Under the pieces are notes generated by a model. It was not told the origin of the DNA. It did not search any database and saw only the letters and a list, made by a program, of their open reading frames with translations. The translations under genes and the position numbers were made by a program. Shown here in pieces: positions 47,655 to 56,721 of a stretch of DNA of 64,000 nt (positions are counted from its first letter, which is position 1; the number at the start of each line of letters is the position of its first letter). Source of the stretch: Dermacoccus nishinomiyaensis. Lineage in GTDB: Bacteria > Actinomycetota > Actinomycetes > Actinomycetales > Dermatophilaceae. Location: positions 1,302,001 to 1,366,000 of the forward strand of contig NZ_UFXX01000001.1 of NCBI RefSeq assembly GCF_900447535.1, in the 5' to 3' direction.

Positions 47655-47948
47655 ATGAGCGACACCATCACCGTGAAGAAGAACACCGAGACCCACCGCT
47701 ACGAGGGTTTCCTCGACGACGAGCAGGTCGGGTTCGCCGACTACCGCGAGGACGGCGACGTCGTCACGATGCCGCACACGATCGTGCCGGAGCGCTTCGG
47801 TGGCCGCGGTTTCGCGAGCCAGATCGTCCGTTCCGCGCTCGACGACGTGCGCGCGGCCGGCAAGAAGGTCGACCCGGTCTGCCCGTACGTCGCGTCGTGG
47901 ATCGACAAGCACCCCGACTACGCGGACGTGCGCGTCACGGCCTCCTGA
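47655..47948 (+). CDS. GNAT-like N-acetyltransferase (YjdJ type)
   Basis: The 97-residue protein is the compact YjdJ-type GCN5 domain: HRYEGFLDDEQVGFADYR, MPHTIVPERFGGRGFASQIV (acetyl-CoA loop, with Gly-rich RFGGRGFAS) and VCPYVASWIDKHPDYADV. The acceptor is unknown. The ATG at 47655 is followed at once by the first strand. Its 3' end overlaps the broken glycosyltransferase gene on the other strand. Confidence 0.85.
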   Translation: MSDTITVKKNTETHRYEGFLDDEQVGFADYREDGDVVTMPHTIVPERFGGRGFASQIVRSALDDVRAAGKKVDPVCPYVASWIDKHPDYADVRVTAS

Positions 47949-48690
47949 GCGGGCGGTTCGTGGCCCCAACGGCGCGCGAACACCGCGAGGTCCTCGACAC
48001 CACGCGTCGACGACGCCGTCGGCGCGTGCAATACGTGCGCGCCACCGACCCATGCCATGGACAGCCCGGCCTGCTCGGCGCGCATCGCGAGATCGAGGTC
48101 GCCGATGGCCGGGTCGCGGTAGTCGGGGGCAGAAACCACCGAGCAACCGCCACTCGCGCACGCGGACGGCGAAGTTGCCCGACAGGAGCAACCGATGGTC
48201 CTCGTTCGCGTGCACGTCACCAGGAGGCGGGAACGCGCGGCGCGGGTGCGGGTCGACGAGCTGCGCGACTCTGCGTCGTTTCATGGCCGCCAGGTCATCA
48301 TCGGCCGACAGGTAGGTGATGGGGCCGTTGAACAACCACCCGCGGCTCGTGCCGCACACGGCAAAGGCGTCGCGATACGCCTCGAGGAACCCTGGTAGTG
48401 GGATGCTGCGCGAATCGGGATGGATGAAACCCTCACGCCCCTGAGCGATGGCGATGCTGGCACCCATGTTGCCCGCCCGACCGATCATCAAGTCGGCCGC
48501 GTCGAGCTCGTGCAGCTGTACGTCGGGATCGTTCGCGAGCAAGGCGATCGATCGCGCTCACGCGAGATCGTCCACGACGACGTGCGGGACGCCGGATGCG
48601 ACGTCGCGGAGGAATCGCCGCTGCTGCTCGAGCGAACCCAGATCTCCCGACGTCGCCGTCACGAAGGCGAGACGCGGCGGTGCCGACGAG
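47918..48690 (-). pseudogene. Broken family 2 glycosyltransferase
   Basis: The frame begins near 48690 with RLAFVTATSGDLGSLEQQRR and runs to an in-frame TGA at 48558-48560. The same frame resumes as ANDPDVQLHELDAADLMIGR, AGNMGASIAIAQGREGFIHP and NFAVRVREWRLLGGF. At a run of five G/C (48124-48128) one extra base shifts the frame; the other frame then gives DYRDPAIGDLDLAMRAEQAG and LSMAWVGGAHVLHA, the usual C-terminal ED/GD-x-D-x-A-x-R motif. Two lesions are present. The gene lies in the same region as the GNAT gene but on the opposite strand. Confidence 0.7.
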
Positions 48691-48912
48691 GGTGCAGGAG
48701 ACCACTGGGGCTTCGAGCGGAGGAAACGCTGAGGCACGCAAGACCTTCCGAGACATGCGCGACGAGGTCGTCGACACCCCGGTAACGAATCGCTTCTATC
48801 CCAAAATGCGACCCACATCTGAAAATTAGTCGCCGGTACAGCTCGAAACCGAACACCGCGCGCTGGCCGAGTCAGCACGGCCTGTCAACGCGCCCAGCCG
48901 GTCAACCCGCCA

Positions 48913-50433
48913 TCAGGAGTGCGAGCGGGTGCGCGTGAGATCCGCCTCGAGCGGGTCGACCTTCTTCGACTTCGTCACGAGCTTGTGGCCGGCCCACACG
49001 GCGAGGAACAGCGGCAGGCCGATGTAGCTCTCGAGCAGGCCGCCGGGGTCGACGGTGCCTTCGAAGATCAGGTCTTTGTTCTGCAGCACGATGACGAGCG
49101 CGCACATGCCGAGCGCGACGACCGGCCCGAGCGGGTACCACTTCGCGCGGAACGGCAGATCCTCGACGCGGCCACCCTGTGCGACGTACGCCTTGCGGAA
49201 CTTGAGGTGGCTCCACGCAATACCGCACCACGTGATGAACCCCGCGAGACCGGAGGCAGCGACGAGCCAGCCATAGGCGTCGGACGAGAGCAGGCTCAGC
49301 CCGTAGCAGCCGAGCGCGACGAGGGCCGTCAGCAGCAGCGCCGGCATCGGTACGGAACGGCGGTTGGTCTTGAGCAGGAAGCGGGGCGCCATACCCTTCT
49401 GCGCCATCGCGTAGAGCATGCGGGTCGAGACGTAGAGACCGGACGAGCCGGCCGACAGGATGGCGGTGAGAATGACCGCGTTCATGACGCTCGCCGCACC
49501 GACCACGCCGACCTTGTCGAAGATCAGCGTGAATGGCGACGCCTGGATGTCGCCGTCAGCGGCATTGACGAGGCGCGGGTCGGTGTACGGCAGCAGGAAG
49601 CCGATGACGACGAACGCGCCGATGTAGAAGATGAGGATGCGGAAGAACACGGCGCGGATGGCCTTCGGGATCGTCTTCTCGGGCTCGTCGGCCTCACCGG
49701 CGGCGACACCGATCATCTCGGTGCCCTGGAAGCTGAATCCGGCGATCATGAAGATCGCGATGATGCCCGAGAACCCGCCGACGAACGGCGCCTGCCCGGT
49801 GGTCCAGTTCTTCGTGCCGGGCGCCTCCGTCATGATGCCGAAGATCATGAGGACGCCGACGGCGAGGAACACGAGGACGGTGATGACCTTGATCGAGGCG
49901 AACAGGAACTCGCTCTCGCCGAAGGCGCGCACGCTGATCGCGTTGATGGCGAACAGGATGGCGAAGAAGACGAGCGCGACGAGACGCTGGTCGACGTCCG
50001 GCGCCCAGTAGTTGACGACGGCGCCCGCCGCCGCGATCTCCGCCGCGACCGTGATCGCCCAGTTGAACCAGTAGTTCCAGCCCTGCGCGAAGCCGAAGCT
50101 GCGGCTGACGAATCGGGTGCCGTACGCCTCGAACGAGTTGGCGAGCGGCAGATACGTCGACATCTCGCCGAGGCTCTGCATGAGCAACCACACCATGAAC
50201 CCGATGACGCCGTACGCGACGAGCGCGCCGCCGGGGCCCGCCTCGTGGATCGAACCGGCGGAGGCGAGGAACAGGCCCGTCCCGATGGCGCCGCCGATGG
50301 CGATCATGTTGAGGTGGCGCGCATTGAGGTCGCGTCGCAGCTCGTTCTGACCACCCGCGCCAGGCGTCGGGTCGGCGACGGAGCCCGCCGGCCCTGACGG
50401 CTCGGCGGGCGTGGAATCGGCCTGTGTGGCCAT
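48913..50433 (-). CDS. Amino-acid permease, APC family (LysP/GabP-like)
   Basis: The 506-residue protein has 12 membrane helices. The AAT-family hallmark in helix 1 is LNMIAIGGAIGTGLFLASAG, followed by AGPGGALVAYGVIGFMVWLL and SLGEMSTYLPLANSFEAYGT; later FMIAGFSFQGTEMIGVAAGE is the TM6 unwound segment. It imports an amino acid with protons; similar to lysine-specific permeases, but the substrate is uncertain. The GCAGGAG site selects the ATG at 50433. It is divergent from the MHS transporter gene. Confidence 0.88.
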   Translation of the reverse strand: MATQADSTPAEPSGPAGSVADPTPGAGGQNELRRDLNARHLNMIAIGGAIGTGLFLASAGSIHEAGPGGALVAYGVIGFMVWLLMQSLGEMSTYLPLANSFEAYGTRFVSRSFGFAQGWNYWFNWAITVAAEIAAAGAVVNYWAPDVDQRLVALVFFAILFAINAISVRAFGESEFLFASIKVITVLVFLAVGVLMIFGIMTEAPGTKNWTTGQAPFVGGFSGIIAIFMIAGFSFQGTEMIGVAAGEADEPEKTIPKAIRAVFFRILIFYIGAFVVIGFLLPYTDPRLVNAADGDIQASPFTLIFDKVGVVGAASVMNAVILTAILSAGSSGLYVSTRMLYAMAQKGMAPRFLLKTNRRSVPMPALLLTALVALGCYGLSLLSSDAYGWLVAASGLAGFITWCGIAWSHLKFRKAYVAQGGRVEDLPFRAKWYPLGPVVALGMCALVIVLQNKDLIFEGTVDPGGLLESYIGLPLFLAVWAGHKLVTKSKKVDPLEADLTRTRSHS

Positions 50434-50820
50434 GGCGTCTCCTGCGAGATCGAGAAGTGGATGACGCGGCGTGAGGACCGGTCGTTCGGTTCCTCGCCGG
50501 GGCACCTGCCCGGCGGGCGAGCCGGGCTCAGAGTAGCAACGCGAGCCGCCCGGAGAAGGGGCGACACGGGGGCCGACAACCCCTGCTGCGGCGTGAGATG
50601 TGCGGCAAATCACATCGTCGCGACAAAGCTGTGGCGCCGCGCTGCCTCAGCGGTGCCGAACCTCGCAGATCGGGGCCGCAAGGCGTCCGAGCACTGGACA
50701 TTCCGGGGCATCGGCGATGGGATGAGAACCGTTTTTTCCCATTCGAGACGAACACCCACGAGCGACGAATGCGCTGCGGGCCCGGCTTCGCCCACCCGAA
50801 CGTGCGCAGGAGAAACACAC
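50434..50820. other. Divergent promoter region of two transporter genes
   Basis: These 387 bp hold no gene. Near 50718-50743 an inverted repeat (ATGGGA ... TCCCAT) brackets a T6 run (GTTTTTTCC). This could be part of the promoter or leader of the MHS transporter gene at 50821. Nothing else is recognisable. Confidence 0.4.
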
Positions 50821-52344
50821 ATGTCCCATACCGCTTCCGCCGCACCGGACGGCGAGCCCCGCGAGCTCGAACGCGACCACATCACCGTGGTCGAGAAAGC
50901 TCCACTCAAGAAAGCCATCACGGGCGCCACCATGGGCAACCTCATGGAATGGTACGACTTCGGCATCTACGGCTACCTCGCCGCCACGATGACGAAGGTG
51001 TTCCAGCCCGAGGGTGGCGACGACTCGACGAAGATGATCATCACCTTCGCCGTGTTCGCCGTCAGCTTCCTCGCCCGCCCTTTCGGTGGCCTCGTCTTCG
51101 GCCCCCTCGGCGACAAGATCGGGCGTCAGAAGACGCTCGCCATCACGATGCTGGCCATGTCGATCGCGACGGGCGCCATCGGTCTGCTGCCGTCGTTCTC
51201 GACCGCCGGCTGGTGGGCGTTCGCCGGTCTCATCATCTGCCGCCTCATCCAGGGCTTCTCCACTGGCGGTGAGTACTCGGGCGCAACGACGTTCGTCTCC
51301 GAGTACTCCCCCGACAAGCGTCGCGGCTACTTCTCGAGCTTCCTCGACACCGGTTCCTACCTCGGTTTCGCGGTCGGCGCCGCCGTCGTCGCACTGTTCA
51401 GCATCGGCCTCGGCTCCGAGACGATGGACGACTGGGGCTGGCGCATCCCGTTCCTGCTCGCTCTGCCGTTCGGCCTGCTCGCCATGTACTTCCGCATGAA
51501 GATCGACGAGTCGCCGACGTTCGAGAACACGCAGGCCGCCAACGAGGCAGCCGAGAGCAACGACGCCATCGACGAGTCGCAGACGCAGCTCGGCCCGGTC
51601 GGCATCATCAAGCACCACTGGCGCCCGCTGCTCATCGCCATGGCGCTCGTCGGCGCGACGAACACCGCCGGCTACTCGCTCACGTCGTACATGCCCGGTT
51701 ACCTCGAGAGCAACCACGGCTACACCACCCTGGGTGCCGCTGCAGCCACCATCCCGGCGCTCGTGGCGCTCTCCCTGGCCGTGCCCTTCGTCGGGCGCTT
51801 GTCGGACAAGATCGGCCGCAAGCCCGTCTACTGGATCGCGATCATCTCGACGCTGCTGTTCACCTACCCGGCCTACATGATGATGGAGAACCAGACGCTG
51901 GCCTTCGTCGCGATGTTCATGCTGGCCTTCTCCGTCTGCTTCTACGTCGCGATGTCGGCCTCGACGCTGCCCGCGCTGTTCCCGACGGCCTCACGCTTCG
52001 GCGGCATGGCGCTGTCGTACAACATCGCCGTCTCCCTGTTCGGCGGCACCGCGCCGATGATCAGCGAAGCGCTCGTCAAGTGGACCGGCAGCAAGAACGC
52101 GCCGGCGCTCTACACGATGTTCTTCGCCGTGCTCGGCGGCATCGCATTGCTCGCGATGAAGGAGTCGGCGCGCAGACCGCTGCCGGGTTCGATGCCGACG
52201 GTCGCCTCCGACGAAGAGGCCCACGAACTCGTCGAGACGCAGCACGACAACCCCGACATCGTCCACGAGGACCTGCCGTTCGACGCGCACGACGCCGCGA
52301 ACGCGGCAACCGCGGGGACCACTTCGGACGCCGAGAAGCACTGA
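50821..52344 (+). CDS. MFS transporter, MHS (ProP-like) family
   Basis: The 507-residue, 12-helix protein has GNLMEWYDFGIYGYLAATMT in helix 1, GDKIGRQKTLAITML, GFSTGGEYSGATTFVSEYSP and SDKIGRKPVYW. This pattern matches ProP, the proline/glycine-betaine:H+ symporter, better than the copy at 20161. Unlike E. coli ProP, the C-terminal tail is not a coiled coil but an acidic Asp/His-rich stretch. Osmolyte uptake is the likely role (inference). GCAGGAG precedes the ATG. Confidence 0.85.
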   Translation: MSHTASAAPDGEPRELERDHITVVEKAPLKKAITGATMGNLMEWYDFGIYGYLAATMTKVFQPEGGDDSTKMIITFAVFAVSFLARPFGGLVFGPLGDKIGRQKTLAITMLAMSIATGAIGLLPSFSTAGWWAFAGLIICRLIQGFSTGGEYSGATTFVSEYSPDKRRGYFSSFLDTGSYLGFAVGAAVVALFSIGLGSETMDDWGWRIPFLLALPFGLLAMYFRMKIDESPTFENTQAANEAAESNDAIDESQTQLGPVGIIKHHWRPLLIAMALVGATNTAGYSLTSYMPGYLESNHGYTTLGAAAATIPALVALSLAVPFVGRLSDKIGRKPVYWIAIISTLLFTYPAYMMMENQTLAFVAMFMLAFSVCFYVAMSASTLPALFPTASRFGGMALSYNIAVSLFGGTAPMISEALVKWTGSKNAPALYTMFFAVLGGIALLAMKESARRPLPGSMPTVASDEEAHELVETQHDNPDIVHEDLPFDAHDAANAATAGTTSDAEKH

Positions 52345-52387
52345 CGTCCGCTGCCGCGAGCGCTGAGTCCACAGCGCTCGCAGCCAC

Positions 52388-52420
52388 GAAGGCCGCCACC
52401 CGATCGGGGTGGCGGCCTTC
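52388..52420. terminator. Bidirectional terminator between convergent genes
   Basis: A perfect hairpin, GAAGGCCGCCACCC, GATCG loop, and complement. It separates the MHS transporter and the acyl-CoA ligase. Confidence 0.85.
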
Positions 52421-52449
52421 GCCGCCGTCTCGCCGCGACCACCGCTCGT

Positions 52450-54144
52450 TCAGTCGCCCTGGTTCGCGTGCTCGTGCAGCAGCTTGGTGACCTCGCGGCG
52501 CAGCACCTTGCCCATCGGGTTCGTCGGCAGTTCGTCGACGACGACGAAGCGACGCGGCGCCTTGTACGCCGTCAGCTTGCCCTTGACGTGGCGGCGCAGC
52601 GCCTCGGCGTCAGCATCGGTGTGGCCGTCGGCGAGCACGACGGCGGCGACGACGTCCTCACCGCCCGCGGTGGCGGGCAGCCCGACGACGGCGGCGTCAG
52701 CGATCGAGTCGTGTTCGCGCAGCACGCCTTCGACCTCACTCGGGTAGACGTTGAAGCCACCCGTGACGATCATCTCCTTGATGCGGTCGACGACCGTCAG
52801 GTAGCCGCCCTCACCCATCTCGACGACGTCGCCGGTGCGGAAGAAGCCGTCGTGGAACGCCTCCTGCGTCGCCTCGGGCTTCTTGTAATAGCCACCGAAG
52901 ACCTGCGGACCCTTGACGAGCAGCTCGCCCGGGCCGGAATCCGGCGCGTCCTTCGTGACGTCCTCGGGGTCGGCGAGGCGGATCTCGACGTCGGGGAACG
53001 GCACGCCGATCGAGCCGGCGCGACGATCGTCGGAGATGGGGTTGCCGACGACGACTGGGCTCGTCTCGGTGAGGCCGTAGCCCTCGATGAGGTGGCCGCC
53101 CGTCGCCTTCTCCCAGCGTTGCACGAGCGCGGACGGCAGCGACATCGCGCCCGACAGGCCGATGCGGATGCCCTCGAGGCTGATGTCGCGCTTCTCCGCC
53201 TCGTCGAGGATGCGGGCGTACAGCGGCGGTACACCCGGCGCGAACGTCGGGGTGCGACGCTTCACGGCGTCGATGATGAGCGGCACCTCGGGGGCGGGCA
53301 GCATGAGCAGGCACGCGCCGAGGTTGATGCCCGCGAGGACGCCGATCGTCAGGCCGTACGCGTGGAACATCGGGAGGACGACGAGGAACGTCTCCTCACC
53401 GTCACGCAGCTGCGCCCACGCCTTGCCCTGCAGGCAGTTGGCGGCGAGGTTCGCGTGCGTGAGCGGGACGCCCTTGGGGGTGCCGCTCGTGCCCGAGGTG
53501 TAGAGCATGATCGCCGGGTCACCGGCCGATGGCTTGGGGTGGTCGGCGGGCAGCGTGCCGCGTGATAGCAGGTCGTTCCAGCTCAGCAGGCCCTCGGGCG
53601 CCGGGCCGGTGAGGCGCTCGCGCGACTCGCGCGCCTTCTTCACCGGCAGGCGCAGCGCGAGACGCTTGACGAACGGCAGCTCCGCCGTCACGTCGATCGC
53701 GACTATGTGGCGGACGCCGTTCTCCTGCGCGAGGTCGACGAGCATCGGGCTGATCTTGTCCCATGCGATGACGACCTCGGCCTCGTGGTCCTCGAACGGC
53801 GCGCGCAGCTCACCGATCGTGTAGAGCGGGTTGTGCTGCACCGCGATCGCGCCGATGCGCATGATCGCCTGCGTGACGACGACGTTCTGCGGGCAGCCAG
53901 GCAGCAGGACGGCGACGCGGTCGCCCGCCGTCACACCGAGGTCCAACAGACCGGCCGCGGCGGCGTCGACCTGAGCCTTGAGCTGGTCGTACGTCGTGAC
54001 GCGCCCCATGAAGTCGATGGCCGGGCGCTCGCCGAATCGCGCGACGGCGGAGTCGAACTGATCGACGAGCGTCGCCGTGCCGTAATCGAGGCGCAGGGGC
54101 ACACCGGGCGAGTAGGAGTTCGCCCACAGCGCGTTCGTCAGCAT
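52450..54144 (-). CDS. fadD: Long-chain fatty-acid-CoA ligase
   Basis: The 564-residue adenylate-forming enzyme has the AMP-binding P-loop YTSGTSGTPKGVPLTH, the aromatic/acid motif LIEGYGLTETSP, the hinge VVDRIKEMIVTGGFNVYPSE and the catalytic Lys near the C-terminus (PTNPMGKVLRRE). It activates fatty acids to acyl-CoA. GGAGG lies seven bases before the ATG at 54144 and touches the earlier ATG at 54153, so 54144 is the start. Confidence 0.85.
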   Translation of the reverse strand: MLTNALWANSYSPGVPLRLDYGTATLVDQFDSAVARFGERPAIDFMGRVTTYDQLKAQVDAAAAGLLDLGVTAGDRVAVLLPGCPQNVVVTQAIMRIGAIAVQHNPLYTIGELRAPFEDHEAEVVIAWDKISPMLVDLAQENGVRHIVAIDVTAELPFVKRLALRLPVKKARESRERLTGPAPEGLLSWNDLLSRGTLPADHPKPSAGDPAIMLYTSGTSGTPKGVPLTHANLAANCLQGKAWAQLRDGEETFLVVLPMFHAYGLTIGVLAGINLGACLLMLPAPEVPLIIDAVKRRTPTFAPGVPPLYARILDEAEKRDISLEGIRIGLSGAMSLPSALVQRWEKATGGHLIEGYGLTETSPVVVGNPISDDRRAGSIGVPFPDVEIRLADPEDVTKDAPDSGPGELLVKGPQVFGGYYKKPEATQEAFHDGFFRTGDVVEMGEGGYLTVVDRIKEMIVTGGFNVYPSEVEGVLREHDSIADAAVVGLPATAGGEDVVAAVVLADGHTDADAEALRRHVKGKLTAYKAPRRFVVVDELPTNPMGKVLRREVTKLLHEHANQGD

Positions 54145-54278
54145 CGTCGTCATCCTCCATCGGCGCGTCGCGCCTCGTCACGGCTGGTCTCGTCACAGCA
54201 CGAGGTGCCGAGCGGGATCGCCGGCACCGTCTTCGAGTGTATGCCCCGTCACGTCGAGCTTCTACACCCGTAGTACCC

Positions 54279-54381
54279 ATCGGCGATTCCTGTCCCCTTC
54301 TGCGAACTACGTCCCCGTCGCGATTCCTGACCCCCTGTGCGATTTTCGGTCACATTCGCGAATCCCGTCCCCATCTGCGGA
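54279..54381. repeat. Intergenic array 5 of 19-bp units
   Basis: Five and a half forward units: ATCGGCGATTCCTGTCCCC, TTCTGCGAACTACGTCCCC and others. The final unit, ATCTGCGGAACC, runs to within 20 bases of the macrodomain gene. Same family as arrays 1-4. Confidence 0.8.
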
Positions 54382-54408
54382 ACCGCGGCGCGGTGCAGGA
54401 TGGGTGCC

Positions 54409-54951
54409 ATGAACGCCGTGACAGTCCACGAGGCCCCCTCCGTCGAGATCGTGCGAGGCGACATCACGACCGAGCAGGTCGACGCCGTCGTCAACGCCGC
54501 GAACTCGGGCCTGCTCGGCGGTGGCGGCGTGGACGGTGCCATCCATGCCGCAGCAGGGCCGCAGCTGCGCGAGGAGTGTCGCAAGCTGCGCGCGACACGG
54601 CTGACGGGCGGATTGCCGACCGGCGAGGCCGTCATCACCGGCGCGGGGCGGATGCCCGCGCACTACGTCATCCACACTGTCGGCCCGAATCGTCATGCGG
54701 GCCAGACGGATCCGGCTCTTCTAAGCTCCTGTTTCGCCGAGTCATTGCGGATCGCCGACGAGGCGGAATGCCGCTCCGTGGCCTTTCCCGCCATCAGCGC
54801 GGGCGTGTACGGCTGGGACGTCGAAGAGGTCGCGTGCATCGCTCTCGAGGTGGCGCGTTCCGCCCGATGTGCACATGTCCGGGCGATCCGTTTCGTGCTG
54901 TTCGACGATCGCGCACTCGCCGCTTTCGAACGTGCTGCCGACCGAGCCTGA
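54409..54951 (+). CDS. Macrodomain (ADP-ribose-binding) protein
   Basis: The 180-residue MacroD-type domain has VDAVVNAANSGLLGGGGVDG (the ADP-ribose-binding Asn and glycine loop), YVIHTVGPNRHAGQ and AFPAISAGVYGWDVEEVACI. Such enzymes remove ADP-ribose from O-acetyl-ADP-ribose, Asp/Glu side chains or nucleic-acid ends. AGGA lies about eight bases before the ATG at 54409. It is followed, after 129 bp, by the MazG-MGMT-sigma-MGMT cluster on the same strand, which suggests a nucleic-acid damage role (inference). Confidence 0.88.
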   Translation: MNAVTVHEAPSVEIVRGDITTEQVDAVVNAANSGLLGGGGVDGAIHAAAGPQLREECRKLRATRLTGGLPTGEAVITGAGRMPAHYVIHTVGPNRHAGQTDPALLSSCFAESLRIADEAECRSVAFPAISAGVYGWDVEEVACIALEVARSARCAHVRAIRFVLFDDRALAAFERAADRA

Positions 54952-55080
54952 CCGCATCCCGGCCAAGGCGAGTCGGATCTCTCGCGGGCCGACCAACGGC
55001 ATGGTGCGGGGAGCGTTCCTGCGGGCCGGTTGGGTGGCCACGTTCGATGGCTTGTCGGCGCCGCGTGGTTGGCTTCAACC

Positions 55081-55476
55081 ATGGAGCTGAACGAGTGGAG
55101 TGGACGCATCGAGGGCATCTCGGCTGCGTACGGCGAGTACTTCGCTGTGGAGCGCACGCCGGAGTGGGTCCTGCTCAAGCTCACCGAGGAGGTCGGGGAG
55201 CTCACGCAGGCCTATCTCGCATCGAGCGGGCAGGGTCGAAACCGGGGCAAGAGCGACGACGAGCTGCGCCAGGACCTCGAGGGTGAAGTCGCCGACGCGT
55301 TCGCCATGATCCTGGTCTTCGCGCGGAGCGCGGGTATCGACATCGAATCAGCGCTGACGACGAAGTGGTTGCCGTGGGAGAAGTTCCACACCGATCGAGC
55401 CGCAGGTCTGGCCCCCGAGCCACTCGCCCATCGGTGGCCCGAGCCGTCCGACGATGACCCGCAGGCGTCGTCATGA
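55081..55476 (+). CDS. MazG-like nucleotide pyrophosphohydrolase
   Basis: The 131-residue all-helical protein keeps the MazG metal motif: KLTEEVGELTQAYL (EExxE) and EGEVADAFAMILVFA (ExxD). It hydrolyses (d)NTPs to monophosphates and can cleanse damaged nucleotides. Its stop codon overlaps the start of the following ogt gene by four bases (55473-55476), so the two are coupled. The start at 55081 gives MELNEWSGRIEGIS. Confidence 0.85.
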   Translation: MELNEWSGRIEGISAAYGEYFAVERTPEWVLLKLTEEVGELTQAYLASSGQGRNRGKSDDELRQDLEGEVADAFAMILVFARSAGIDIESALTTKWLPWEKFHTDRAAGLAPEPLAHRWPEPSDDDPQASS

Positions 55477-56048
55477 CCGTCGCGAGCCCTCCCCTGCTGC
55501 GCGGTGACGGCGCGAGCGCGCAGAATCGTCGGTCAACCCGCCTCGCGACGCCGCTGGGCGACATGCTCGTCGCCGTGAGCGATGACGGAGTGCTCGGCGC
55601 CTACTTCGACGGCCAGGCGCATCAGCCGGACGCGGCGTGGTTCGGGGCGCGAGTGGAGCAGCGTGACGATGCCCTCCTCGACGCCGTCGCGCAGCAACTC
55701 ACCGCCTGGTTCGCTGGGGAGCGGACCGATTTCGACCTTCCGCTCGCTACGCTCGGCACCCCGTTCCAACGCAGCGTCTGGGAGCTGTTGCTGCAGATCC
55801 CTCCCGGCGAGACGACGACGTATGGCGAGCTGTCGGCGTCGCTCTCACCCGACGGAGTCGCCACCCCTGGCCAGGCACAGGGCGTCGGGCAGGCCGTCGG
55901 TCACAACCCGATCAGCGTCATCGTGCCGTGCCACCGCGTCGTCGGCTCGGGCGGTTCCCTCGTCGGCTTCGCCGGCGGCCTGGATCGCAAACGCTGGCTC
56001 CTCGCCCACGAGGAGAGCGAGACGACCCGTGAATCCCGTTTGTTCTAA
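55473..56048 (+). CDS. ogt: Methylated-DNA-protein-cysteine methyltransferase (first copy)
   Basis: The 191-residue suicide repair enzyme has GTPFQRSVWELLLQIPPGET, the DNA-binding TTYGELSASL and the acceptor motif VIVPCHRVVGSGGSLVGFAG with Cys153. It takes methyl groups from O6-methylguanine and O4-methylthymine. Coupled to the MazG gene upstream; the ECF sigma gene follows after 85 bp. Confidence 0.93.
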   Translation: MTVASPPLLRGDGASAQNRRSTRLATPLGDMLVAVSDDGVLGAYFDGQAHQPDAAWFGARVEQRDDALLDAVAQQLTAWFAGERTDFDLPLATLGTPFQRSVWELLLQIPPGETTTYGELSASLSPDGVATPGQAQGVGQAVGHNPISVIVPCHRVVGSGGSLVGFAGGLDRKRWLLAHEESETTRESRLF

Positions 56049-56133
56049 ACGGTTCTCGCGCCGCTCGGCTCGGTTGCGAAAAAAGTTCTCTCGCCGACCT
56101 CACACTTCGTCGTTCTCGGACGACTCCTGAGTG

Positions 56134-56721
56134 ATGACACAGCAACCGCTCTTCCACGAGATCGTGGAACGCCATGGGCCGACGGTTCTGCGCGTGTGCG
56201 CCGCGACCCTCGGGCCCGGTGCGGACGCGGAGGACGCCTGGTCCGAGACGTTTCTCGCGGCTCTGCGGGGCTACCCGTTCGACGACATCGAAGACGTCGA
56301 GGCATGGCTCGTGCGCGTGGCGCGGCACAAGAGCGTCGACATCGTGCGACGGAATCGACGCGCCGCACCACACCCCGAGCCCGTCCGCGATCTCGAGGCG
56401 GCCCACGACTCGACTCGATCGCGGCGCCTCGGCGCCGGAGCCGTCAAGGACGACGACGCCGGGCAGGCGCTTCAACGCCTGTTCGTCGACGACGTCCACC
56501 CGGGCGCCGACGTCGGGGCCTGGGACGGCGAGTTGTGGAGCCACGTGGGCGCTCTGAGCGAACGGCAGCAGTTCGTTGTCGTGCACCGCTACGTGGGGCA
56601 GTGGACCTACCCGGAGATCGCCGACAAGCTCGGCTGCTCGACGGCGGCCGCCCGACGTTGCGGAGCCGACGCCATCGCCGCGCTGCGTCATCGACTCATC
56701 CCGACCCGAGAGGACACCTGA
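56134..56721 (+). CDS. ECF-type RNA polymerase sigma factor
   Basis: The 195-residue protein has a region 2 (DAEDAWSETFLAALRGYPFD, VARHKSVDIVRRNRR) and a region 4 (LSERQQFVVVHRYVGQWTYP then EIADKLGCSTAAARRCGADA). No anti-sigma gene adjoins it. Its stop overlaps the second ogt start by one base (TGATG). The position between two methyltransferase genes suggests it controls an alkylation response, as an ECF counterpart of the Ada system (inference). GTG 56131 could also be the start. Confidence 0.85.
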   Translation: MTQQPLFHEIVERHGPTVLRVCAATLGPGADAEDAWSETFLAALRGYPFDDIEDVEAWLVRVARHKSVDIVRRNRRAAPHPEPVRDLEAAHDSTRSRRLGAGAVKDDDAGQALQRLFVDDVHPGADVGAWDGELWSHVGALSERQQFVVVHRYVGQWTYPEIADKLGCSTAAARRCGADAIAALRHRLIPTREDT

